This document shows, in pieces, positions 1 through 5,482 of a DNA stretch of 5,482 nucleotides; the first letter of the stretch is position 1; every line of letters starts with the position of its first letter. The notes beneath the pieces were generated by a model that ran no database searches, was not told the origin of the DNA, and saw nothing but the letters and a program-made list of their open reading frames with translations. The stretch lies in the NCBI GenBank assembly GCA_900766775.1, contig CAAFXN010000198.1, positions 1-5,482 on the forward strand, given 5' to 3'. The DNA is from Bacteroidales bacterium. GTDB taxonomy: Bacteria; Bacteroidota; Bacteroidia; Bacteroidales; Paludibacteraceae. The position numbers and the translations under genes were made by a program.

Positions 1-759
1 CACAACCTTCACGCTGACCTGGTTGCCGATGGGCTGGTCACCGTCCTTGATAGTCGTGACACGACGGATGTCAAGGCGTACCGAAGCATAGAACTTCAGC
101 GCGTTACCACCTGTGGTGGTCTCGGGGTTGCCGAACATCACGCCTATCTTCTCGCGCAACTGGTTGATGAAGATACAGGTGGTCTGCGTCTTGTTGATGG
201 TCGCAGTGAGTTTGCGCAGGGCTTGCGACATAAGTCGCGCCTGCAAGCCCACTTTGTTGTCGCCCATGTCGCCTTCTATCTCGGCTTTCGGCGTAAGGGC
301 TGCCACGGAGTCAATCACCACGAGGTCCACTGCCGAAGAGCGAATCAACTCGTCCGCTATCTCCAGCGCCTGCTCACCGCAGTCGGGTTGCGCTATGAGC
401 AGGTTGTCGGTGTCCACCCCTAAACGCTCTGCATAGAAACGGTCGAAGGCATGCTCTGCATCGATAATCGCTGCGATACCGCCCTGCTTCTGCACCTCTG
501 CCATCGCGTGGATAGCAAGCGTAGTCTTACCCGACGACTCCGGACCATATATTTCTATCACACGACCACGCGGGTAGCCTCCTACGCCCAGCGCAAGATT
601 CAGCCCGATACTACCTGTGGAGATGACCGACACATCTTCTATCTTGTCGTCGCCTAACTTCATGATGGCGCCTTTGCCGAAGTCTTTGTCAATCTTCTCC
701 ATCGCCAACTGCAATGCTTTCAACTTGTCCGCAGACGGTTGTTTTTTCTCTACTGCCAT
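1..759 (-). CDS. recA: Recombinase RecA, N-terminal 253 residues (3' end cut by the window)
   Basis: RecA polymerises on single-stranded DNA in the cytoplasm, drives ATP-dependent homologous pairing and strand exchange, and as a filament triggers LexA self-cleavage in SOS systems. The reading frame is open from the ATG at 759-757 to the window edge, exactly 253 codons. It starts MAVEKKQPSADKLKALQLAM, a normal RecA N-terminal oligomerisation helix. Visible motifs are Walker A GPESSGKTT (residues 72-80, Lys78), the catalytic glutamate in IIDAEHAFD (Glu102), Walker B LVVID (146-150), a loop L1 region around EIEGDMGDNK (160-169) and the allosteric glutamine in FINQLREKIG (Gln200), followed by loop L2. 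RecA is usually about 340-350 residues, so roughly 90 C-terminal residues lie beyond the window. No frameshift or intein is seen in this part. The start has no Shine-Dalgarno sequence but an A/T-rich leader, which is common in Bacteroidota. mutS ends 172 bp upstream in the same orientation. Confidence 0.98.
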   Translation of the reverse strand, partial: MAVEKKQPSADKLKALQLAMEKIDKDFGKGAIMKLGDDKIEDVSVISTGSIGLNLALGVGGYPRGRVIEIYGPESSGKTTLAIHAMAEVQKQGGIAAIIDAEHAFDRFYAERLGVDTDNLLIAQPDCGEQALEIADELIRSSAVDLVVIDSVAALTPKAEIEGDMGDNKVGLQARLMSQALRKLTATINKTQTTCIFINQLREKIGVMFGNPETTTGGNALKFYASVRLDIRRVTTIKDGDQPIGNQVSVKVV

Positions 760-770
760 AACAATATAAT

Positions 771-802
771 TTGAAAATTTGAAAATTTGTAAATTTGTAA
801 AT
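771..802. repeat. 8-bp tandem repeat, four units, directly upstream of recA
   Basis: Four perfect head-to-tail octamers are visible on the plus strand: TTGAAAAT twice (771-786), then TTGTAAAT twice (787-802). The array begins 11 nt before the recA start codon on the transcribed strand and extends to about 43 nt upstream. It therefore occupies the leader and probably part of the promoter region. The DNA is almost pure A/T. The recA-sense strand contains no convincing TAnnTTTG -7 box, although the opposite strand does (TAAATTTG, 790-797). Whether the array is an unstructured leader, a regulator-binding site or only slippage-generated DNA cannot be decided from the sequence. Confidence 0.85.
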
Positions 803-830
803 TATCGGAGTAATCACTGGGGAGTTCTGT

Positions 831-852
831 GGTGCGGCCTGGAGACCGCACC
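831..852. repeat. Palindromic hairpin 1 of a REP-like pair in the mutS-recA gap
   Basis: A perfect 7-bp inverted repeat, GGTGCGG (831-837) and CCGCACC (846-852), encloses the 8-nt loop CCTGGAGA. It lies between mutS and recA, 8 nt from a second, different hairpin (861-879). The two share the 7-mer GACCGCA (844-850 and 858-864). On the minus strand the hairpin is directly preceded by GGAG, which resembles the tetranucleotide guard of REP sequences mobilised by RAYT transposases. That link is inference, since no RAYT gene is in the window. There is no T-run on the mutS-downstream side, so this is not a classical intrinsic terminator. Confidence 0.7.
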
Positions 853-860
853 TCCTTGAC

Positions 861-879
861 CGCAGGCGAGACGCCTGCG
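861..879. repeat. Palindromic hairpin 2 of a REP-like pair in the mutS-recA gap
   Basis: A perfect 8-bp inverted repeat, CGCAGGCG (861-868) and CGCCTGCG (872-879), has the 3-nt loop AGA. It sits about 50 nt beyond the mutS stop codon and would form a very stable RNA hairpin on a read-through transcript. No U-tract follows it on the minus strand, so rho-independent termination is not supported. It may still protect the mutS mRNA 3' end or slow the polymerase. Its pairing with the different hairpin at 831-852 resembles composite intergenic repeats more than a single terminator. Confidence 0.7.
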
Positions 880-904
880 TCCCCAGCCCGTAAGCATGCG
901 CCCT

Positions 905-925
905 CATAATTCATAATTCTTAATT
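905..925. repeat. 7-bp tandem repeat just after the mutS stop codon
   Basis: Two perfect CATAATT units (905-911 and 912-918) and one variant, CTTAATT (919-925), lie head to tail. The array ends 6 bp before the mutS stop codon position at 932. It is A/T-rich and contrasts sharply with the GC-rich mutS coding sequence and the hairpins next to it. No function can be assigned. Confidence 0.7.
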
Positions 926-931
926 AGCGAC

Positions 932-3529
932 TTACCCTCCCACGAGTTTCTTGATGTCCGAGAGTTTGTTCAGGGCTTCGAGCGGGGTGAGGTTGTTGAT
1001 ATCCATGCTCTTGACCTCATCGCGTATCTGCTCCAGCACGGGGTCGTCCAGTTGGAAGAAACTGAGTTGCGTGCCTTGCGCGGGCGAGATATTGGCGGCG
1101 GTGGGGGTAACCGAAGCGGCATCGCGCTCTAAGTCGCGCAGTATCTGATTGGCGCGCTGCACGATGCTCTCCGGCATACCGGCTAACTTCGCCACATGGA
1201 TACCAAAACTATGCTCCGAGCCGCCGCGCACCAGTTTGCGCAGGAAGATAATCTTGCCGTTTGCCTCCTTGACCGACACGTTGTAGTTGCGGATACGCGT
1301 GAAGGTTTTCTCCATCTCGTTGAGTTCGTGGTAGTGGGTGGCAAAGAGCGTCTTTGCATGCCCTTTGTGCTCGTGGATATACTCCACTATCGCCCACGCA
1401 ATAGAGATACCGTCGTAGGTAGAGGTGCCGCGCCCGAGTTCGTCGAAGAGCACCAGCGAGCGCTCGCTGAGGTTGTTGAGGATACTCGCCGCCTCGTTCA
1501 TCTCCACCATGAAAGTGGACTCGCCCATGCTGATGTTATCACTCGCGCCCACGCGGGTGAACACCTTATCCACCACGCCTATCTTTGCACTATCCGCCGG
1601 CACGAAGCTGCCCATCTGCGCCATAAGCACGATAAGCGCGGTCTGCCTGAGTAATGCCGACTTACCCGCCATGTTCGGACCCGTGATGATGATGATTTGC
1701 TGCCCATTATTATCCAGCAGTACATCGTTGGCGATATACGCCTCGCCCAAAGGCATCTGTTGTTCGATGACGGGGTGCCGCCCCTGCCTGATGTCTATCA
1801 CCAGCCCGTCGTTCACATCGGGGCAGATATACTTGTTCTCCGCCGCCACGGTAGCAAACGACAGCAGGCAGTCCAACTGCGCCACGATGTTCGCGTCCAC
1901 CTGCATCTTCGGCACATAGTCGGTCAGCGCGAGCATCAACTCGTTGTAGAGCCGGTTCTCTATCACCTGTATCTTCTCTTCCGCCGTCAGAATCTTGTTC
2001 TCATACTCTTTGAGTTCCTCCGTGATATAGCGCTCGGCATTGGCGAGCGTCTGCTTTCGGATCCACTCGGGCGGCACCTGCTCTTTGTAGGTGTTGCGCA
2101 CCTCCAGATAGTAGCCGAAGACGTTGTTGAAGCCAATCTTCAGGCTCGGAATACCTGTCTTCTCGCTCTCGCTTTGTTGCAGGCGCAGCAGGTAGTCTTT
2201 GCTGTTGCTATGCAGGTCGCGCAAGTCGTCCAACTCGCTGTCCACGCCTCGCGCGATGATTCCGGGTCGCCCCTGCACTGCCGGCGGGTTGGGCTGTATC
2301 TCGCGCTCTATGCGTCCGCGCATTTCCGCGCAGGTCTCCATCTGGTCGCCGAGCAGCGACAGATAGGCGTTGTCCGTCGCCGAGAGGCACACCTCTTTGA
2401 TAGTCCCTACCGCCCGCAGGGCAACCGCCAGTTGCACCATCTCGCGCGGCGAGATACGCCCCGTGGCTATCTTGCTCACCACGCGCTCCATATCCTGCAT
2501 CTTCGCTATCTCCGCCCTGAGCGTGTCGCGTTGGTCGGGGTACTTGAAGAAATGCTCCACCACCATCTGCCTATTGCGTATCGGGCGTACATCTTTGAGC
2601 GGGAGCGCCATCCAGCGATGGAGCATGCGCGCACCCATGGGCGACTGTGTGCGGTCGAGCACATCGAACAGCGTCTTGCCTTCCTCGCGCTGTGCGCCCG
2701 TCAGTTCGAGGTTGCGTATCGTGAAGCGGTCGAGCCACACGTAGCGCTCCTCTTCTATGCGGCTAAGGTGCTGAATATGTGCGGTCTGCAGGTGCTGCGT
2801 CATATCCAGATAGTGGAGTATGCCGCCGGCGGCAATCACCGCATTGGGCATCTTCTCCAGTCCGAAGCCTTTCAGGTTTTGCACGCCCCATTGCTTCTGC
2901 AACCGCTCCACCGCACTCGTCTCGTTGAGCATCCAGTCCTCCAACTCAAAGGTGAAGTACTTGGTACCAAAGTGCGCCTCGAAGTCCGCCTTGCGTCCGC
3001 GCAGGAAGAGCACCTCCTTTGGGGCGAAGTTGGTCAGCAGTTTGTCGATGTAGTCGCTCGCGCCCTCGGCGGCAAGGAACTCGCCCGTGGAGATATCGAG
3101 AAAGGCAATACCTAATGAGTGGCGCGTGAACTGCACGGCAGCCACCCATGTGTTCTCTTTCTGCTGCAGCGTGGTGTCGGAGTAACTCACACCGGGAGTA
3201 ACCAACTCGGTAACCCCGCGTTTCACCAGTTTCTTCGTCAGTTTAGGGTCTTCCAACTGGTCGCATATCGCCACGCGCCGCCCCGCGCGCACCAACTTCG
3301 GCAGATAGGTATCCAGCGCATGGAAGGGGAAACCTGCCATCTCCGTAGGGGCTGCTCCGCCCCCGTTATTGCGGTGGGTGAGCGTGATATTCAGTATCTT
3401 GCTGGCTTCCACAGCGTCCTCGCAATAGGTCTCGTAGAAGTCGCCGCACCGAAACAGCAACATCGCATCAGGGTACTGCGCCTTGATGTCTCGAAACTGC
3501 TTCATCATTGGGGTTAACTGCTCTGCCAT
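932..3529 (-). CDS. mutS: DNA mismatch repair protein MutS
   Basis: MutS is the cytoplasmic dimeric ATPase that recognises base mismatches and small loops and recruits MutL. I start it at the ATG at 3529-3527 (865 aa), where the protein reads MAEQLTPMMKQF, the usual MutS N-terminus. An in-frame ATG at 3598 would add 23 residues encoded by a repeat element. Domain I carries the mismatch-probing Phe-x-Glu motif in GDFYETY (Phe31, Glu33). The connector spans roughly residues 125-255, and the core/lever and clamp about 265-560, with FGYYLEVRN and TLANAERYI. The ATPase has Walker A TGPNMAGKS (616-624, Lys623), the MGESTFMVEM segment (668-677), Walker B LVLFDELGRGTS (Asp696, Glu697) and the His in FATHYHEL (His732). 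A C-terminal QLSFF (821-825) fits a beta-clamp-binding motif. Length and motifs are those of a complete MutS1. recA follows in the same direction. Confidence 0.98.
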   Translation of the reverse strand: MAEQLTPMMKQFRDIKAQYPDAMLLFRCGDFYETYCEDAVEASKILNITLTHRNNGGGAAPTEMAGFPFHALDTYLPKLVRAGRRVAICDQLEDPKLTKKLVKRGVTELVTPGVSYSDTTLQQKENTWVAAVQFTRHSLGIAFLDISTGEFLAAEGASDYIDKLLTNFAPKEVLFLRGRKADFEAHFGTKYFTFELEDWMLNETSAVERLQKQWGVQNLKGFGLEKMPNAVIAAGGILHYLDMTQHLQTAHIQHLSRIEEERYVWLDRFTIRNLELTGAQREEGKTLFDVLDRTQSPMGARMLHRWMALPLKDVRPIRNRQMVVEHFFKYPDQRDTLRAEIAKMQDMERVVSKIATGRISPREMVQLAVALRAVGTIKEVCLSATDNAYLSLLGDQMETCAEMRGRIEREIQPNPPAVQGRPGIIARGVDSELDDLRDLHSNSKDYLLRLQQSESEKTGIPSLKIGFNNVFGYYLEVRNTYKEQVPPEWIRKQTLANAERYITEELKEYENKILTAEEKIQVIENRLYNELMLALTDYVPKMQVDANIVAQLDCLLSFATVAAENKYICPDVNDGLVIDIRQGRHPVIEQQMPLGEAYIANDVLLDNNGQQIIIITGPNMAGKSALLRQTALIVLMAQMGSFVPADSAKIGVVDKVFTRVGASDNISMGESTFMVEMNEAASILNNLSERSLVLFDELGRGTSTYDGISIAWAIVEYIHEHKGHAKTLFATHYHELNEMEKTFTRIRNYNVSVKEANGKIIFLRKLVRGGSEHSFGIHVAKLAGMPESIVQRANQILRDLERDAASVTPTAANISPAQGTQLSFFQLDDPVLEQIRDEVKSMDINNLTPLEALNKLSDIKKLVGG

Positions 3530-3533
3530 AATA

Positions 3534-3610
3534 GGACTCCCTCCAACTCCCCCTACAAGAGCACCCCAAAAATCGAAGATTTTTCGGGGACCCCGCAAGG
3601 GGGAGGGTAG
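3534..3610. repeat. Intergenic GC-rich palindromic element A (family shared with the receptor insertions)
   Basis: This element fills the DNA immediately upstream of mutS. Its outer arms CTCCCCCT (3547-3554) and AGGGGGAG (3598-3605) are perfect 8-bp complements. Between them lies a strong inner hairpin, CCCCAAAAATC (3564-3574) with GATTTTTCGGGG (3578-3589), loop GAA and one bulged C. Its mutS-proximal end, read on the minus strand from 3553 to 3534, matches 17 of 20 positions with the plus-strand end of the element inside the receptor gene (5313-5332). This shared terminus shows that both belong to one dispersed repeat family. It carries no coding capacity of its own, apart from an open frame continuous with mutS. 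Confidence 0.75.
3537..3544 (-). promoter_or_regulatory. Shine-Dalgarno-like GGAGGGAG before mutS
   Basis: On the minus strand GGAGGGAG lies 7 nt upstream of the chosen mutS ATG, so its GGAGG core is about 10 nt away. This good spacing supports the start at 3529 over the ATG at 3598. The purine block is part of palindromic element A, so the repeat appears to have supplied it. Bacteroidota generally make little use of Shine-Dalgarno pairing, and recA here has none. The site may therefore be a by-product of the repeat. Confidence 0.45.
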
Positions 3611-3647
3611 GAAAATTAGTTTTAGTTATACAATAGTTATCTTTTAT
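3611..3647 (-). promoter_or_regulatory. A/T-rich stretch between two palindromic elements, possible mutS promoter region
   Basis: About 37 bp of A/T-rich, non-palindromic DNA lies between elements A and B, and it is the only unique-looking part of the gap upstream of mutS. On the minus strand it contains TAATTTTC (3618-3611), seven of eight positions of the Bacteroidota -7 consensus TAnnTTTG. No TTG is found at the usual 19-21 bp spacing upstream. The assignment rests on position and composition only and is weak. Confidence 0.22.
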
Positions 3648-3648
3648 C

Positions 3649-3681
3649 TCCCTCCCTTGTAGGGAGGGACGGGGTGGGTCC
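3649..3681. repeat. Palindromic element B just downstream of the receptor gene
   Basis: A perfect 9-bp hairpin, TCCCTCCCT (3649-3657) with AGGGAGGGA (3661-3669) and loop TGT, is followed by a G-rich tail ending in GGGTCC at 3681, two bases from the receptor stop codon. The 23-nt segment 3659-3681 matches the minus strand of 5482-5460 at 22 positions, so the same repeat end lies at both sides of the visible receptor segment in inverted orientation. The hairpin could act as a 3' stem for the receptor transcript, but on that strand it is followed by GATAAAAG with no U-tract, so a terminator call is not supported. Confidence 0.75.
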
Positions 3682-3683
3682 TT

Positions 3684-5482
3684 TTACTTCAAGTCCACCG
3701 TCAGTTTCAGGTTGTAGCGCCTGCCGGTGAGGTAGTTGGGGCTTGCCCACTGCTGCCCGTAGGCATCGCTCACCCAGAAATAAGAGTTCACGTTCTTCCA
3801 GCCTACGAGGTTGAACACCTCAAACTGTATCGCCCATTCCGCCACGTGCTTCGCGCTCGGCGCGCGCATGAACTTCGCCGTCTTCGCGTTGAAAGCATAC
3901 GTGGCGCCGATGTCTATGCGCCGATAGTCCGACATGCGCAGCACCTTCATGCTCGCGTAATCGCGCGGCGCGGCAAAGGGCATGCCGTCGCTCCAAATCA
4001 TCTTCAGGTGGAAGCGCAACTGCGGTAGCTGCGGCACGTAGTCTTGAAACAGCATGGAGAACGAGTAGCGCTGCTCCTGCGGCGAGGGTATCCAGCCCAG
4101 TTCGGGGCGGTCGAGCAACCGTTGCTTCGCGCTCATCACCGAGAAACTAATCCAACTGTCTGCCCCGGGCACCAACTCGCCGTAGAGTTTCAAGTCCAGC
4201 CCCGCCGCGTAACCCTCCGAGTCGTTCTTGCCCGAGTAGCGCACCCGCACGTTGTCCACCGTGTAACTCTCCATGCGGTCGATATACTTGTAGTACGCTT
4301 CTGCGGTGAACTTAAACGGTCGCCCCCACGCGCGGAAATAGTAGTCGCCGCCCAGCACCACGTGCACCGACCGTTGCGCTTTCAGGTCGCGCGTGAGCGA
4401 GATACGGGTAACGCCGTCCGCTCCCGTCAGCGTGTCGCGCAACTCCTTGTAGAACGGCGCTTGGTAGTAGAGCCCCGTCGCCAGACGGAAACTGAAATCG
4501 CGCTTCCAGCCGGGGATATAGACGAGGCTCGCCCGCGGACTGGGCAGCACTTCGTTGGTCCAACTCCACCATTGCAATCGTCCGCCCACGGTCAGTATCA
4601 CCTGCCCCTTGTCGGTGTTCCACTTGTGGGTGTTCTGCACGTAGCCCTGCACGCGCGCCGACTGCATGCTGCTGTCGCCCTGCATGGCGTAGTAGAGGAG
4701 CATGTCCTGCCCGTTATTCGGCAGGCTGTAGCCCGCCGAGTCGCGCCATTCCCACTCGCTGATATGGTCGCGTATCCACTCACCTTGCGCACTCACGCCC
4801 CATGTCAGGCTGTTCTGCCCGCGTTTCCATTCGCCGTGGTGCGACAGTGTTGCCACGCCCGCCTCCAGTCGGTTGCGAGCATGCTGGTGGTACTTACCCG
4901 TGCCCAGCACATCCGTCTGCCCGCTCGGGTCCACCATCTCCCCCGGGCGACCGCCGCCTGTGTCGGGGTTCTCCGCGTCCAGCGACTGGTTCGACAGCAC
5001 GTACTCGCCCGTGATGTCGTAGGTCTCGCGCTCGTTGGTGTAGAAACCGCTCGCGTCGAAGCCGATGCTCACCTCACGGCTCACCTGTCCCTCTGTGCTC
5101 AGCGCGGCAAAAGCCGTTACGAAGCGGTCTTTCTCCTGACCCTCGTACCATATATTCAGGTGCTTCGCATCCAATCCGCCCCAACTCTCAGACATCGAAT
5201 CCGGCTGAAACACATAGTCATTCACACTCACATTGCCCAAGAAAGAGGTCTTCCACGACCCGCGACCCTCTAAATCTCCCTTAAAGGGAGACTTTTTATT
5301 CTCCCCCTTTAAGGGGGAGTTAGAGGGGGGCCTTTGCCATGTCAGCATGGTCTGATAGTCAAAGTAATTCGGCTGGTAGTTGCCCGCTGTTGCGAGCGAC
5401 CCGAGCATATACTGCGAGGTCTTGTATCGTATGCCGTGCATCTGGGAGAAAGAGACACGGGACCCACCCCATCCCTCCCTAC
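3684..5482 (-). CDS. TonB-dependent outer-membrane receptor, C-terminal 598 residues (5' end cut by the window)
   Basis: TonB-dependent receptors are 22-strand outer-membrane barrels that import scarce ligands such as iron complexes, vitamins or glycans using energy passed on by TonB. The frame is open from the window edge to the TAA at 3686-3684. Numbered from the internal Met at 5441, recognisable barrel segments are HGIRYKT (2-8), SFLGN (66-70), YDITGEY, ARNRLEAG, ISEWEWRDSAGY, YYQAPFYKELRD, YRRIDIGATY and the terminal YLTGRRYNL (570-578), all in the style of Bacteroidota receptors. The signal peptide, any carboxypeptidase-like domain and the plug lie outside the window, so the Met at 5441 is not the start. 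The protein ends in VDLK rather than the common terminal aromatic. Two palindromic repeat elements are translated within it: residues about 37-60, and the segment before VSFSQ at the edge. No SusD-like partner is visible and the ligand is unknown. mutS lies 154 bp downstream. Confidence 0.93.
   Translation of the reverse strand, partial: REGWGGSRVSFSQMHGIRYKTSQYMLGSLATAGNYQPNYFDYQTMLTWQRPPSNSPLKGENKKSPFKGDLEGRGSWKTSFLGNVSVNDYVFQPDSMSESWGGLDAKHLNIWYEGQEKDRFVTAFAALSTEGQVSREVSIGFDASGFYTNERETYDITGEYVLSNQSLDAENPDTGGGRPGEMVDPSGQTDVLGTGKYHQHARNRLEAGVATLSHHGEWKRGQNSLTWGVSAQGEWIRDHISEWEWRDSAGYSLPNNGQDMLLYYAMQGDSSMQSARVQGYVQNTHKWNTDKGQVILTVGGRLQWWSWTNEVLPSPRASLVYIPGWKRDFSFRLATGLYYQAPFYKELRDTLTGADGVTRISLTRDLKAQRSVHVVLGGDYYFRAWGRPFKFTAEAYYKYIDRMESYTVDNVRVRYSGKNDSEGYAAGLDLKLYGELVPGADSWISFSVMSAKQRLLDRPELGWIPSPQEQRYSFSMLFQDYVPQLPQLRFHLKMIWSDGMPFAAPRDYASMKVLRMSDYRRIDIGATYAFNAKTAKFMRAPSAKHVAEWAIQFEVFNLVGWKNVNSYFWVSDAYGQQWASPNYLTGRRYNLKLTVDLK
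5262..5333. repeat. Palindromic element C inserted in frame in the receptor gene
   Basis: The element has nested symmetry. Outer arms CCCTCTAA (5266-5273) and TTAGAGGG (5320-5327) enclose two perfect palindromes: TCTCCCTT/AAGGGAGA (5275-5291, one central base) and CTCCCCCTT/AAGGGGGAG (5301-5319, one central base). A 9-nt spacer, CTTTTTATT, separates the two palindromes. On the coding strand it reads as about 24 residues containing SPLKGENKKSPFKGDLEG, a hydrophilic, lysine-rich stretch unlike the surrounding barrel. It falls between TMLTWQ and WKTSFLGN, where related receptors as I remember them have only a short turn. The exact ends are approximate. The gene stays open because the insert is a multiple of three without a stop in this frame. 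Confidence 0.85.
5460..5482. repeat. End of palindromic element D within the receptor gene at the window edge
   Basis: The last 23 bases, read on the minus strand, match 3659-3681 (element B) at 22 of 23 positions, the only difference being T for C in the middle. The rest of the copy would lie beyond the window. In the receptor frame it is translated as REGWGGS, followed by RVSFSQMHGIRYKT, so it too appears to be read through as protein just before a barrel strand. Whether the copy is full length and in frame cannot be checked here. Confidence 0.65.

Noticed and set aside
790..797. TAAATTTG as a Bacteroidota -7 promoter box
   Set aside because: It lies on the plus strand, pointing away from recA, and arises from the octamer repeat. 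No plus-strand gene follows.
831..879. Rho-independent terminator for mutS
   Set aside because: The hairpins are strong, but no T-tract follows them in the direction of transcription. They fit a repeat pair better.
689..907. Minus-strand 72-codon frame overlapping the recA start
   Set aside because: It runs through the repeat-filled gap and into recA in another frame, and its translation reflects hairpins and tandem repeats with no coding character.
1697..3115. Long plus-strand open frame of 472 codons opposite mutS
   Set aside because: It lies wholly antisense to a clear MutS, has a His/Leu/Arg-rich composition typical of a shadow frame in GC-rich coding DNA, and shows no domain or initiation signal.
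3530..3598. ATG at 3598 as the mutS start
   Set aside because: The added 23 residues are encoded by a palindromic repeat and have no counterpart in the MutS family, whereas the ATG at 3529 gives a standard N-terminus and has a ribosome-binding-like sequence at good spacing.
4044..5273. Long plus-strand open frame of 409 codons opposite the receptor
   Set aside because: The Arg/Val/His-rich translation is the antisense image of the receptor barrel, and no recognisable motif is present.
5439..5441. ATG at 5441 as the receptor start
   Set aside because: The frame stays open upstream to the window edge, the Met lies inside a conserved barrel motif (HGIRYK), and no signal peptide follows it.

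Overview
The window looks like a chromosomal segment from a member of the Bacteroidota, probably the order Bacteroidales. RecA and MutS both have the sequence style of that group, for example FRCGDFYETY in MutS and IIDAEHAFDRFYAERLG in RecA. A TonB-dependent receptor with typical Bacteroidota barrel motifs (HGIRYKT, SFLGN, YLTGRRYN) points the same way. Coding sequence is fairly GC-rich, while parts of the intergenic DNA are very AT-rich. Genus cannot be assigned by eye.

All three genes lie on the minus strand, so transcription runs from high to low coordinates. The order is a TonB-dependent outer-membrane receptor (3684-5482, N-terminal part outside the window), then mutS (932-3529, complete, 865 aa), then recA (1-759, N-terminal 253 residues, C-terminus outside the window). 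MutS starts mismatch repair and RecA drives strand exchange and the SOS response. Their adjacency places two DNA-maintenance genes together, but 172 bp of repeat-rich DNA separates them, so one transcript cannot be assumed. The receptor is functionally unrelated, and its substrate cannot be read from the visible part.

The most interesting content is the repeat layer. The 154-bp mutS/receptor gap holds two GC-rich palindromic elements (3534-3610 and 3649-3681). Relatives of these elements are also found inside the receptor gene. A 72-bp double-palindrome element at 5262-5333 is inserted in frame and adds about 24 residues at a predicted turn between two barrel strands. The end of another copy (5460-5482) is read as protein at the window edge. 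One intergenic copy also supplies the purine-rich ribosome-binding-like sequence just before mutS. The mutS/recA gap is a mosaic of four different short repeats: a 7-bp tandem, two adjacent hairpins and an 8-bp tandem placed directly upstream of recA. I saw no RNA gene, CRISPR array, transposase gene or integrase gene.
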